A stretch of DNA of 64,000 bases from the NCBI RefSeq assembly GCF_003573695.1, contig NC_039365.1, positions 83,741,089 through 83,805,088 on the forward strand. Reading direction: 5' to 3'. The notes below the pieces were generated by a model. The model saw only the letters and a list, made by a program, of their open reading frames with translations, was not told where the DNA came from and did not search any database. Positions 20,187-31,829 of this stretch are shown here, in pieces. This stretch comes from Papaver somniferum (lineage: Eukaryota > Streptophyta > Magnoliopsida > Ranunculales > Papaveraceae). Position 1 is the first letter of the stretch; each line of letters begins with the position of its first letter. A program made the translations under genes and the position numbers.

Positions 20187-22036
20187 TGATGAGTGCCAAA
20201 TATTGTATATATTTGCACCTTTTTATTGGCATTTAACTCATCATTCGTGCACTAACGCTCCATTTTATCCCATATTCTGTGTTTTCGTTGTTTTCAAGAA
20301 TAAATATTTTTATTAATTAATTTTGCATTTTTAGGTTATAAATAAAGTTTGGATGGAATTACGGAGCGAAAAGAGCAGAAAAGTGGTGGAAGCCGAGAGG
20401 AATCACGCAAGGAAGCTGCGAAGAATGTTGTGCGCAAGACCAAAAGGCTAGAAATGGGCTTAACAAGGAAGAAATTGTTCTTAAAGAAGAAATGGGCTCA
20501 TAATTATCCCAAGCCCAACTTATCTCCCAAACCAAAACCCAAATCCATAGCCCACTTCTCCTGTAGCCGTCAGATTGGATCCTTAGCTGAATCCAACGGT
20601 CGCTTCATCGCCGATACATCAAATTTGCTACAACCTCTTCACACCACAGCACCTAACTCCATCTTGAGCCGTTAGCTTCGTTGTATCTCACAATCCAACG
20701 GTCGCTTAATCCTGTGTCCTAGGCGCCGTCCGATTCCATCTAGGTTGATGATCCATCGCCTTTCATCCGCTGACATCAAACCTCGATACCTCTGCCTCAC
20801 ACCCTATCACCCATACCCATCGACCTTAACCAAATCATCTTCTCCCAAAATTTTCTTTCCCCCAAATTCCCCTTCTTCCCAAAAATGCAAAACCGCCTGC
20901 AACTCTATCACCACCACCATTCCATCACTGCCACCATCTCCATCTCACCCCAGACCTCGAGCGTCACCACCACTACCTTCCCCCGACAGAAACCCATCTC
21001 CCTAGTTTCTCTATCTCTCATTCCTAGCATCATTCCTAGATGCTATGAATTCGGAAGTGAGAATCTAGGGTTCACTAGGAGTGCAGAGAAGACCAAGAAG
21101 GCATGGGTTCGTAGCAGAAAAAGCATGGGTCGAAGTGATAGAGCAGTTATCTAGCATGGGTGGTACGAATTGGTTAGGTAATTTTCGAAACCCTAGTTTT
21201 GGAAATTAGGGATTTTTTTTAGAACTCATTGTAACTATAAATTGAGTGTGTGGGTGTGAGTATGAGGTATGCCCGGACTAGACGGAGCACCAAGCTCTTA
21301 GTGTTCTGTAATTCTACTATTTCATCTGTTTCATCCAGTAATATAATTTGATCATGTTTTAGTTCACTAAGCTAAGGTTGAGATGAAACCATAACTTTGT
21401 ACTATGTTATTTATGTTGTTTGTGTGATTCTTGAATGCTCAAATTGCTCTAGAAAAATTTCAATCTTGGTTTGTCACATTTTGCTCTCACAGTGCATGCA
21501 ATGTATGCATTGTAGTTAGGATAAAACTATGTGATTATACCACAACTCATGCCTTAGAGACTGTTATGAATCCTCTGACTAGTTGTGCTTTAGTTAGACA
21601 GTTAGTGCTTAGGATTGATATTTTAGTTGTGATTGAATCATCCATTGGTGAAACACCTTAGGTAAGTAATAGACTTGACACCTCTACCTTATCTGTTAAA
21701 AGGACAAGAGTATCATAATCAGTTGAATACATAGTATGAGTTAATGGTGGATTCGACAATCCTAGTACCCTCATTCTCACTGTTTACACCCTTAGTTCAT
21801 TCATGCTTTTGTTTATTAAACATTGCACATTGCTTCCACTGTCTTATCTTTGCTCCTTTACACATTGCTTTGCACTGCTGTGCTTTTTGCTTTCAATCAC
21901 TGCCCAAAATTCTTTGAAATCAGTTAAGAAAAAGCCTAGATTCAACTACACACACCAAGTCCTTGTGGACAAACCCCTTCTTACCTCACTCACTACAACT
22001 GACCCTGTATACTTGCAGGTCTAAGTTGTAGGTTCT
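20187..22036 (+). repeat. LTR-3 3' LTR
   Basis: Begins TGATGAGTGCCAAATATTG right after the PPT. A possible TATA box, CTATAAATT, lies near 21233. About 1.85 kb if it ends where LINE homology begins; the end is uncertain because no second copy is in the window. Short reading frames inside are not supported. Confidence 0.6.
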
Positions 22037-22039
22037 TTT

Positions 22040-25000
22040 AAAACCACACTAGTGTCATGGTTTCCTCCCCACTACTGCATACTTGACAGATAGGGTCAAT
22101 GTAATGCAGAATGCTTGCAGTTTTTGCATTGGAAGGTAGAATTTCATGAGCACATTTCCAGATAAATATCTTGATAACTGGTGTAGTGTCCAAGCTCCAG
22201 ATAGCCTCCTAATTTCTTGTTATGGTATCATTTCTGTACAAATATTCTATCTTTGACTTGTATAAGGCTTTGACAGAGAACTTTCCAGTTTCATTTAAGT
22301 TCCATTGAATTGTTTCTTGTCCCCCTGGGTGAGTATTCAGAGCCAGAATGGCTTGAGCAATATTTTGATTGAAAATATGATGGATGAGTTGAGAGTTCCA
22401 GTTCCCATCTGGATGCATGAGATGTGTCAGCAGCTCTATTTGTTGTGGACGGTGAGTGGGTTTGAGAAGCTTTGCTGTAGAATTGAGTAACCAGTAGTCC
22501 TCCCAAATTTTGATTCTCATACCATTGCCTATCTTCCAGTTACAATGTTGTTGTGTGTTATGTATTCCTTCAAGCATTCCTTTCCAGATCCAGGAGTCTC
22601 CAGTTTTTGATTTTGTATCCATGTTTAGGACATTTCTTCCCAGAAGGTACTTGGCATCCATTAGTTGATACCAGAGTGAGTCTTTGTCTTTTTCAAGTCT
22701 CCAGCCAATTTTTGTGATCACAGAACTGTTGAAGAGTTCCATGTTCATAAAACCTAATCTAGCCATATCTTTTGGTTTGCATAATGCAGTCCAGGCCTTT
22801 GGATAGTAGCCTTTTGGGTTTTCTAGATTTTTGCCCAGAAGAAGTCTCTTTGAAGCTTGTTTAAATACTGACAAGTTTGTTTAGGAATTCTGAAGCAGTT
22901 CATTTGGTAGATACTAGCTGTTGAGGTAACAGTTTTGATAAGAACTTCCCTGCCAGCAGGGTTTAGGGGCACATTTTTCCAACCAGATAATCTCAGTTTT
23001 AGTTTATCCACACCTTGTTTGAAGGACTTGATTTTTCTTCTGTGAGTTAACAGAGGAGAACCTAGATATTTATCATCCAATTGCAGAACTTGAACTCCCA
23101 TAATGTTGCTGATGATAGGAATAAGATTAGGATCAGTATTTTTGCTGAAGAACACTCCTGATTTGTTGAAGTTGATGAGTTGTCCAGAGGTTTCACCAAA
23201 AATATTGAGGATGTCCATAAGGTTCCGAACTTCTACTTTGTTAGCTTTGTATAAAACCATGCAATCATCAACAAAGAGAAGGTGATTAATGGAGGGAGCA
23301 CCTCCACATATTTTTATTCCAGTAATGATACCCAAATCCTCAGCATGAATAAGAGTTCTAGAAAGAGCTTCCATGCAAAAAAGAAAGAGATATGGGGATA
23401 AAGGATCACCCTGTCTTAAACCTCTTGACGGATTGAAGAAGGAGTTTAGAGAACCATTTACGATAACAACTGAAGTAGTGGTGGTGATGCCTTGCATAAT
23501 TTTTTTGTACCATTGATCATTGAAGCCCGTCTTTGTCATAATAGTATTGAGGAAATTCCAATCAACTCTGTCAAAGGCTTTTGCCATGTCAATCTTTATA
23601 CCCATACTCCCATTCTCACCTTTGGCACCTATTTTAGATCTCATAGAGTGTATAAGTTCATGGGAAATAAAAATATTGTCAGAAATTTGTCTCCCAGGTA
23701 TGAAAGCAGATTGATAAGGGGATATTATTTTGTTGAGATAGGGTTTCATTCTCTGGGCTATGAGTTTGGAAATGATTTTATAAGTAGTATTACAGAATCT
23801 GATAGGTCTGAATTGACTTGGGGAATTAGGATTTTCCACTTTAGGTATGAGAGATATGAAGGTTGCATACATTTCTTTTAGCATATGGCCAAACATGAAG
23901 ACGTGTTGCACCATCTTGACAATGTCTTCTACAATATTATCCCAATTAGCTTGGAAGAAATTTGGAGGGAAGTCATCAGGTCCCGGAGCTTTGTCCTTTG
24001 CCATGTTGAAGAGTATGCTTTTAACTTCATTGTGGTCTGGTGTTCTATTGAGCATACTATTGTCAATAGAGGTGATAGTGGTGGGGATTAGGTTAATAAT
24101 TTCTGGGTTGATGAGTGGGCTTTTTACAGTAGCCATTTTGGAGAAATGTTGGGTGAAACAGTGTTTTAGTTCTTGGTAATCAGTAATCCATTTTCCTTGA
24201 CTGTCTTGAATGGCATCAATCTTGTTTCTTTTTGTTCTGCACTTAGTAGATCTGTGAAAGTAGCTTGTGTTTTGGTCTCCAAGCTTTATGAATTGATCCC
24301 TGCTTTTTGTCTTCCAAAATTTTTCTTCAATATCCTGCCAATCCCTGAGATGTTGTCTGGCTAATTTAACAGCTTGACTTCTATAAGCTCGGAAGTAGTT
24401 TGTTTGTAACCAGAGGAGATGATGTTTGCATTCTTCAATGTTAGCCTTAATGTTACCATAGACCTCCTTGTTCCACTTTCTGAGGTGGAGCTTGATATAT
24501 TTAAGCTTTCTGGATATAAGGAAAGTACTAGAGCCAGTGAGATCCTTCCTCCAACATTCAGATATAATTTCCTTGCAGTCCTTATGATCTAACCATGGAC
24601 CAAACAACTTGAAGGGAATTTTGCCAGTTTACCAGGTAGGATTAGAATATAGAAGAATGGGATGATGATCAGATCCAATAGCAAGCATATTGGATATGGT
24701 AGTATTGGGGTATAGAAGAAGCCAACTATCTGTTGCCAGTCCTCTATCCAATCTTTGTTCAGTAAGATTATGGCCATCTCTTTTATTTGACCAAGTGAAT
24801 GGGCATCCAGTGGAGCCCAAATCCACTAGATCCAACTCAAGGATTTTGTTGCTAAAAATAACAACTTCATTGGTATCAATAGGATGGACACTAAATTTTT
24901 CAGTGTCATGTAGAATGATATTTAGGTCTCCAATAACCAACCAAGGTAAGTTCTTAATGGCAGCAGTATTTTCCAAGAGTTGAGTTTACTTTCTGTATCA

Positions 25001-25761
25001 TAAGTGCTACCATAGTAACCAGTGTATAACCAAGGAGTGCCACTGACAGGCTTTAATATAGCATTGATATGATTGAGAGAGAAGTCAAGAATCTCAATGT
25101 TGAGATTATTCTTCCATATCAATGCTAAGCCTCCAGCAGTGCCACTAGCACCTCCTGGGTTAACAAACCAATAATTTTGGACATTAATCTCATTCACAAT
25201 TCTCTTGAGATTTTCTTGTTTTTGTTTTGTTTCAGAGATAAAAATGATGTCAGGATTTAGCTTATTCAGCATGTCATTAAGATATCTTTTAGCATCCTTT
25301 GTCCCCAGTCCTTGACAATTCCATGCCAGAGTGGTAAAGAATTTCCAAAAATAGGACACAATAGGATATTTTGAAGATAGTCTTCTAGTGATGATATCAG
25401 AGATTGTAAGTAAAATCCAATAAAGAGACAACCTGAGCATAAATAATGATATATGCAGGTGGTGTAAGGCATAAAAATGTACCGTATCAGCAGCTGAGGA
25501 AGTTCCCAAGTCACCATTAGCCACCAAATTTTTGTTGGAGTCCAAAAGCACTGCAGAATTATTATCCCGTTCTTTGAATCTTTTGAGACAGTCAGAATCA
25601 AAAGAGTTGGTGTCAATACCATCCTCAGATTGGAGAGGTTTCTTTCTTTTGGTTTCCATCATAGGATCCAGGGGATTTGGTGAAGTAGGTTGTTCAAACA
25701 CATGCGTTTTCTTCTTTGCCTTCCATGCCTCCTTTTTCGTTTTTACCTGTTCAACCTCCAT
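22040..25761 (-). pseudogene. LINE ORF2: endonuclease and reverse transcriptase, frameshifted
   Basis: Apurinic-type endonuclease motifs LAWNCQGLG, IFISETK, GDLNIIL and SDHHPI lie between about 25340 and 24640. Reverse transcriptase follows with KAPGPDDFP, YQSAFIPGRQISDNIF, KIDMAKAFDRVDW, GLRQGDPLSP and LLFVDDCMVLY (usually LLFADD; both catalytic Asp are kept). The end holds a zinc-RVT region, FIWKCAHEILPS and CQVCSSGEE. Lesions: a frame change near 24970, TAA at 24631-24629, a frame change near 22850, and TAG at 22211-22209. Some 90 upstream codons of this frame look like an ORF1-type basic tail rather than ORF2. Dead, but recently so, as the RT core of nearly 600 codons is open. Confidence 0.9.
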
Positions 25762-25773
25762 TCTTGCCTTAAT

Positions 25774-26985
25774 TTATGCTAGAGTTGGCAAGGTGTTGAA
25801 GGGGAAGGGTTTTGGTGGAGGGGAGGTTGGGAAGATACTATCAGGATCAACTGCATGATGATTGTCAGTGTTTGAGGTACTAGCATTTTTGGTTGTTGCT
25901 GCTGTTTTCATCCTTGGAAAGCTTTTCCTGTAGTTTCCAGAAATTTTCTTGGCTAGCTCCAGTTTTTTGTTCTTGATTTGGCATGCTAAAACATCTGGGT
26001 GTGGTGAAAAAGCTTCCAAGGGTGATTCTGGTTGAGCACCAAAGATAACTGGCTCCTTTGAAGAGGATGCAAGTTTTGCAATAACTTTTTCTAGCTCCAA
26101 CGTTTTTGCTAATTTCATTTTTATCTCAAATTCAGCTGCAGCATCAGAGTATGGCATGTAGATAATGTTCTTTCCAGCTTGCACAATTTTTTGTTGCTGA
26201 GTTCTTGGTGGGGGAGCTGGTTGGGGTGTTGGGAGGTTGTTGTAATGGGACTGAGAGTGGTTTGGTGGTGTGGGACATGGAGGACTTGGGTGATCTAAGA
26301 TTCTGCAGACTTTACAAAATTTTATCCCATTGAGCGCATAAGTAAATTCAAGCCAGTGTGAAGTAGTGGTAGTTTCAAAAGCTTCAATACAAAATTTAAG
26401 AGCTCTGGTAACATCAATTGTAAGCTTTACCTCCAGATTCTTTTCAAATCCGTCCCTTCCGTGGGATTTTTTAGCAGTTTGGTAGACTCCAATTGGTCTG
26501 AGGATGCCTTGAATGTCTGGTATGATATGAGTTGGTATTCTTTTAATGAGTAACCAAATCATTACCTTTTTGAATTGTTCTTCATCTATCAATTTAGGAC
26601 CTCCTAGAGGGACACCAACTAAGACCATAAGCTTGTCAAAAACTCCTCTTGTTCCACCATGTCTCAGAGTTGAGTAGTCTTCTTCATGGGTGAGCCTGAG
26701 AATGTAGTAGTTTCTTCTCCTGTTCCAATTGTCCACTTCCACTATACTTTGAAGTTCCCAGTGAGCATTGATGAAAGAGCTGACCTTTGAAGTTTGGAAG
26801 CAGAAGTTGCTACAACAGAGCTTTCCAATGAAACATTATTTCCAGTCAAGGGGTTTTTTGCTTCTAATGTTTTCAGTATTAATGAAAACTTTAGGAAATA
26901 TATCCCCAGGGATAGTGAGAGAAGTGTTCATCTTGTTTACTACATTATCTATACTAGGCGAAGGTGTGTTTGAAGAAGAGGCCAT
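25774..26985 (-). pseudogene. LINE ORF1: RNA-binding protein with CCHC knuckle
   Basis: From ATG at 26985 (MASSSNTPSPS) through a DUF4283-like nucleic-acid-binding region (FINAHWELQSI, VMIWLLIKRIPTHII, GRDGFEKNLEVKLTI) to a zinc-knuckle-like segment FCKVCRILDHPSPPCP. A proline-rich and basic C-terminus follows. One in-frame TAA lies at 26838-26836, after KKPLDWK. About 403 codons. In plant L1 elements this protein coats the RNA and shuttles it with ORF2 product. Confidence 0.85.
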
Positions 26986-27070
26986 GGTGAGGTAGAAATC
27001 AGTTTTATGGAGAAGAATGTAGTTTGAGTAATGTTCACTAATTTATGAGAGGTGAGTATGAGAGCTGATA

Positions 27071-28865
27071 AAGAGAGGGAAAAGGTTGCAGGATTTAATT
27101 TGAAAATGATTCACGGACTCATAGTTTTATTTTCTATCAACTTTTGTTTGTTTTAGGAAGTCATTGGATCATGTGTAATTTTGGTGAGATTTGATAGTGA
27201 TGATATTGAGATAACATATATGATTCCTGCTAGCTGATTGGTGCCGTACATCTTTTCCTTGTGGCAATGGGGACTCGCGCTGGATGGCTAATAGTGCTTG
27301 GTGGCTAGACCTGTGATAAAAACAAAGGTTAGCATAGGGGGACAAAGTTTGTGCATAACCTGTGTCAGATTTGGTGTTGTTGAGTTGTAGTGCGAATTTC
27401 TTTTGGCTAGAAGTATAACAATGCCTTAAGAGATTTAGGTCTCCTATTTGGTGTTGTTTATTCCCTTGAGTCAGATGGCAAGCTTTGTGGCACTGTGTGT
27501 GAATTTTGTTGAGCAGAAGACTCCGATTGCAGCTGAATCCTCTATCCCAATCTATGCCTTTGAACCGATTTGTTATTTTTCTTGTACTTGCATAAGATTG
27601 TTAATGGTCCAAAGCATAGTGGCTATCTTTTGATGAGTATGATGTGTATTTCAGATCGCTGTAGAACTGCAAGGCCTTTCTATGTAGATATGGATCTTCA
27701 TATGGGTAATGAATCGAATTCCAAGTAATTTGTGTCTTACCCGAGACCCGACCCAAAGTAATTTGTGTCTTACTCGAGACCCGACCCGAAATAGTGAAAG
27801 GTTTGCAACTTCCAAGTGTTTGATGTCACACCGCATGTGCCAATAGGATTTTATTATAGGTGCAGAACCAACTCATATAGCCTGTAGACTTGCCAATAAT
27901 CAGTTGCAACTGACCCAAATCTCTAGGGCCAAATTTCCTAGAGATCAAAGAGGTGAGTGAAACGGTTAACAGATGCGATGTGGAGACTGTTGCTCTTCCC
28001 AGCCATATTATAAGCGAGAGAAAGAGAAATACTTTCAGTTTCTTATTCAGTTTATGCTGATCAGAACCACAGAGAAGAGCAGTTTTTAGATTCAGAGAAA
28101 GACTCAAAAGATGCCTCGAGTGTTGTATTGCGAGGGAGATATAGTAGAGGAAACCCCAGAGATATTGATGGGCGTACTTTGGACTGGTACAATCCTCATA
28201 TACCCATTTCGAGTCTACCATATGATATTGCTTTCCCCAAAGGAAGAGAGGCTATGAACTACACCCACAACTTCAACTGGCACTGGACTAATTTGTGCTA
28301 CAATTGAAGAGTAAAGTTGGAGCAGATGTATGATCAAATTCCTCCTGGACATGGCCAAATTGTGAAGAGGCCTAGATTTAATCTGCCATCTTGCTAGGTA
28401 AGTTTCTTTGACATGCAAGTTCAGGATAATTCTTATTCTCTTCTCATAAAAATGATTGTCAAAATGGTTTAGTTCCAGAACAATTTGAAGAATGATGATG
28501 GGTTTTTTGTTCCACCTATTTTTTAGGATATTGCAGGAGGTGAAGAGGGGTCTACTCCAGGGGGGAATGAGGGGAGACGTGTTTCTTAACAGTGTTAATG
28601 AAGTTGGTGGTGGTAGTGGTAGCGGTGCTGGAGGTGAATATGGTGTGGTGGAGGTTGATAAGCAGTATCTACTGGTGGAAATCAAGATCAGCAGGAGGGT
28701 CCTCCTCAGCCAGTTAGTGATCGAACATGGGGAGTAAGAGATGGGTGGGTGGTGTTTTCCACTCATCCCCATCGAGGGCGATTTGTGATTAATGAGGGGG
28801 TGGTACTGGTGGGAGATCGGTTCATAGTTTGTGGTGGGGTGCGATAAGGTTTCTATGCAGTAACC
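27071..28865. other. Unassigned stretch
   Basis: No supported gene. Plus-strand frames around 28090-28400 and 28700-28870 read as protein-like pieces (for example VRDGWVVFSTHPHRGRF) but are broken by stops, suggesting an old coding relic of unknown kind. A short tandem duplication lies at 27723-27790. Confidence 0.4.
27723..27790. repeat. Two-copy tandem duplication, about 34 bp
   Basis: AAGTAATTTGTGTCTTAC followed by CGAGACCCGACCC occurs twice in direct succession with one or two mismatches. Confidence 0.8.
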
Positions 28866-29162
28866 ATGCCTGAGACTGTCAGAGCTGCAATTCGAGAAAA
28901 TGCCTCCATTCTCATTCCTCTTGATGCTGCAATTTTCCCAAATTTGGATATGCTGACCCCTGTAATTGGCCGGATGGCTACAGAGATTGCTGCCATTGCT
29001 AATGCAGGAAATGGTGAAGCTAATCCTTCTCATAATGTGCCAGCACCAGAGCCTGTGCCAGAGCCTATCTATCCCAGAACCAGTGCTAGTGCAGACCATC
29101 CTGCTGCTCCAGTTCCTGTAGGTGAAGCTACAGAAACCTATGGGGATGCTACTACTATCTAA
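28866..29162 (+). CDS. Unrecognised 98-codon ORF, Ala/Pro-rich
   Basis: ATG-initiated, MPETVRAAIRENASILIPLD, with a Pro/Ala/Glu-rich second half. Not recognised. It may be the last part of a decayed longer frame that starts upstream (stops at about 28850). No promoter or homologue in the window. Confidence 0.25.
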   Translation: MPETVRAAIRENASILIPLDAAIFPNLDMLTPVIGRMATEIAAIANAGNGEANPSHNVPAPEPVPEPIYPRTSASADHPAAPVPVGEATETYGDATTI

Positions 29163-29285
29163 TATGGTAATTTTTACAGCAAAATCCAGAGGGGTATGAG
29201 GAGTAGTCAAGTAGCGTAAACAGATAATTGCTTTTTAGGATTTCTTGGTATACATAAAAGATATTTCCTTTTTGGTTTTATGGGT

Positions 29286-30014
29286 TCAATGCTTGATCAA
29301 ATTGTTATGCAATGTGGAATTTTCCGAGCTGGATATATCCAGGATAATGGGTATTTTTATAGCTATTATTTTGAACAAGGTACTGTAATTTAGCCAGTAG
29401 ATTGTTTTAACTTTGATATCCAGTCTAAGATTTGCTTGATTACTTAAGCAGGAGTTACCAATGATAGGTACAACTTTAATAGTAGTGAGACTAGAATTCA
29501 AATAAGTAAAGCCAATCTTGTTTTTAAGACATATGAATTGAGTGACACTTAGATTGATATGTAGGCATTGTGTAGAGAGGTACATGAAATAGATGTAATG
29601 AAATATATCAGAAGGGCTTACCAGCTCAAACCTGTTACTTAGCTTCCTAATGTAGTGAATTAGATAGACATAGATGTAGAAATTCCATCTCCCAGAGGAT
29701 GAATGGGATGTTGTGGTGTTAGTCAGAGAGAACAGCCAGAAGTGCTTGTAGTGCTTGAGAGTTCTGCTTAGAAACTTCTTCCATATGAGATGTATAATTA
29801 GTTTGCAGTCTTCAGAGTGGGAGATATCAAGTAAAACAGTGTATGCTATATTGCAATTATTTCTAAGATGTAACTGAAAGTGCAGGGACCTAATTTCCTT
29901 ATATTTATGATGTTGAGCAAACTTCATGGAAGTTGAGTTTCCAGCTTCCATACTTTCTTCATCTGTGATTTGATTTCTGTTCGTAACTTTGGTGATTTTA
30001 GGGATCGTATTCAT
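29286..30014 (-). CDS. Unrecognised 242-codon ORF
   Basis: An ATG-initiated open frame on the minus strand without recognisable motifs. It is rich in Ile, Ser, Asn, His and Leu with several hydrophobic stretches. It may be open by chance in AT-rich DNA. No neighbour or conserved start supports it. Confidence 0.2.
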   Translation of the reverse strand: MNTIPKITKVTNRNQITDEESMEAGNSTSMKFAQHHKYKEIRSLHFQLHLRNNCNIAYTVLLDISHSEDCKLIIHLIWKKFLSRTLKHYKHFWLFSLTNTTTSHSSSGRWNFYIYVYLIHYIRKLSNRFELVSPSDIFHYIYFMYLSTQCLHINLSVTQFICLKNKIGFTYLNSSLTTIKVVPIIGNSCLSNQANLRLDIKVKTIYWLNYSTLFKIIAIKIPIILDISSSENSTLHNNLIKH

Positions 30015-30239
30015 GCTTGAAACTTTCGGATTACAGATGAGATAATTGATTCCATAGTGATTTGGGTTAGGGGTTGCCGGAATAGCAGTGATTTTTTTTT
30101 TTGCTGAATCATTGACCGACTAGGAAGGAACTCGATTTGAAGGAGAAAAAGGTTGAAATCAATTACAGAGAACCACGGGTACCTATAGAGAGCAAGTTTA
30201 ATATGAATTTAGGGGTTTTACATTAATTCCGGCAAAATA

Positions 30240-31194
30240 GTGGCTACTCGTCCACAACGTATCTCAGGGTCGCAACTGGCTATCGTAGGTCCTTCTCATG
30301 CTCATGCCCATCTTCCTCTTTTCCGCCGAGTGTTGGTATGTCCTTGGATGCCCTATCATCCAGTTCAATGGCGAGTATGGATCGTAGTGCACTGGATTCC
30401 CTTGCTGATTTTTTGGATGTGGGGCATCATGTCTCTTTGCTAAACATGGTGAGTTCTTTTCATGCTGAGTATTTTCTGATTGTGGTGTGTTCATTTTCTA
30501 ATTTTTTATGCCTTGCAAACTTCAAATCATGGTTTGTCATTATTGCATTCCTATGCAGTGGAAAAGCAGAGAGCCGAGGCTGCTCAAAAGCGAGCTCAAG
30601 AAATGGCCAAAGAAACTTAGTCTACCAAAGGTATTATCTTCCTTTCTTATTATTGTTTTATGAATGCCTCTGTTTGAGTTTGAATATCATTTCTGCGATG
30701 AATAACGTCGATATCCAATTCGACTATCGAGATGCAACTTCTTGAAGCCAAGAATCATGGGACAACAGCGAAAATCCTTCCGGTCTTTGCAATTTCAGTA
30801 TGATGACGTGACAGTTCAAGATCGTGATAGTGCTGGGGTGCAAGTATTGGAGGAAATGTTGACCACCGCAAGGGGGAAAATTCAGTCAATAAGGGAGCAT
30901 CTAGATGGGTATCGGGAAGATGCTTTGAGGAGAATACAGAAGTGTGAGCTTTGTAATTTAGTAAAAAGAATGGAAGGCTAGTGACAATGTACTTGAGAAG
31001 TACAAAAAGTATTGGGAAACTCTCTAACAAGAGGCTCACTATATGAAAGAAAATTATCTTAACCCTGACGTCATCCTCAAGAGGTTCACTATATGAAAGA
31101 AAATTATCTTAACCCTGACGTCATCCTTACATTTTCAGACTTCCTGAGCAACAAAGACTTTCCCCCAATAATGAATGCATTTGACTTTGCATGA
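30240..31194 (+). pseudogene. Broken coiled-coil gene, 3' part
   Basis: Exon-like pieces on the plus strand: LDALSSSSMASMDRSALDSL then a GTGAGT donor at about 30449. A TATGCAG acceptor at about 30559 leads into EKQRAEAAQKRAQEMAKET, which then meets a stop. Further on come EKYKKYWETL, QEAHYMKENYLNPDVIL and, after a 50-bp duplication, LTFSDFLSNKDFPPIMNAFD with a stop at 31192. Such Glu/Lys/Gln-rich tails occur in plant transposon-derived genes, but I cannot name the family. Several stops and the duplication make it non-functional. Confidence 0.45.
31028..31127. repeat. 50-bp tandem duplication
   Basis: CAAGAGGCTCACTATATGAA... (31028-31077) is repeated at once at 31078-31127 with one mismatch. 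It shifts the frame of the coiled-coil pseudogene. Confidence 0.95.
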
Positions 31195-31377
31195 GCCAAT
31201 ACATATTCTTTTTTTATTGTAGATTATTAATCTCTCTTTTGAAGTAGGTTGTAAGCTTTGAGGTACTTTATTTTGTTTTAGACTACCATTTGTTTATTGG
31301 TTTGAGTAGGTGTTATTGTTGCTAAACATGTTCTTACCATGTTAATGCTATGTGTATGGATTATCTATAAGTACTTA

Positions 31378-31746
31378 TTCCCTTCGTCCCTAAATAGATG
31401 ACCTAGTTCAAGTTTGCACATTTCTTAAGGTAAGGAGGAAAGAGGGATGTTTATAAGTATTTTTTTTTATAGTTGTACCCTTATGGATAATAACCAGTGA
31501 AATTTAGAAATGATTTATGTCTCAAACCATATTACAAATACTAATGAATTTTATATCATTGAAAAGTATTTTAAAACACCTACTAACGAATATAAACATG
31601 GCTATCAAATTATACATATTTCTTATACTAACAATAATCAAATAAAAGGGTAGTTTTAGAAATATCTCATTGTTCAATGATATAGATCATCTATTTAGGG
31701 AAAAAATTTAAAACTAAATAGATCATTTATTTAGGGACGGAGGGAG
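31378..31746. mobile_element. Stowaway-like MITE
   Basis: About 369 bp, AT-rich, no ORF. Terminal inverted repeats: left TTCCCTTCGTCCCTAAATAG, right end the complement of CTCCCTCCGTCCCTAAATAA. Flanked by TA on both sides (31376-31377 and 31747-31748), the target duplication of the Tc1/mariner group. Confidence 0.85.
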
Positions 31747-31829
31747 TATTTTCTGTTATGCCCTCTGGAATTCTCTAAAGGAAAGGAAATGAAATAAAAT
31801 ATTCGTTTTTATAATATTCATGGTTAATG

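Larger units (their letters stand above)
16555..22036 (+). mobile_element. LTR-3: degraded non-autonomous Gypsy-like element (5' LTR not seen)
   Basis: A plus-strand element recognised by a leader, a broken ORF of the DPQLFRL family, the internal and terminal hairpin/PPT modules, and a 3' LTR from 20187. LTR-2 inserted into or just upstream of its left part, so its 5' end may lie left of 10908. Its right end meets the LINE at about 22036-22040; the exact boundary is not determined. Confidence 0.7.
22040..27070 (-). mobile_element. L1-type LINE (non-LTR retrotransposon)
   Basis: Minus-strand element with ORF1 (26985-25774) and ORF2 (about 25761-22040): endonuclease, reverse transcriptase and the C-terminal zinc region. 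The 3' side ends abruptly inside the zinc-binding domain at the LTR-3 border, so 3' sequence and poly-A tail are missing; LINEs normally lose the 5' end, so another element or deletion removed it. The 5' boundary near 27070 is approximate. Confidence 0.93.

Noticed and set aside
20349..21154. Frames in the LTR-3 3' LTR
   Set aside because: Pro/Ser-rich readings of an LTR with no conserved partner.
23492..24364. Several plus-strand frames opposite the LINE reverse transcriptase
   Set aside because: Antisense shadows of ORF2; no motifs of their own.
26768..26995. 75-codon plus-strand frame at the LINE 5' end
   Set aside because: Antisense to the ORF1 N-terminus, which has a convincing ATG at 26985.
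28215..29210. 331-codon minus-strand open frame as a gene
   Set aside because: No recognisable domain, unnatural composition, and it overlaps a more protein-like ATG frame on the plus strand (28866-29162). Mentioned only as something to check.
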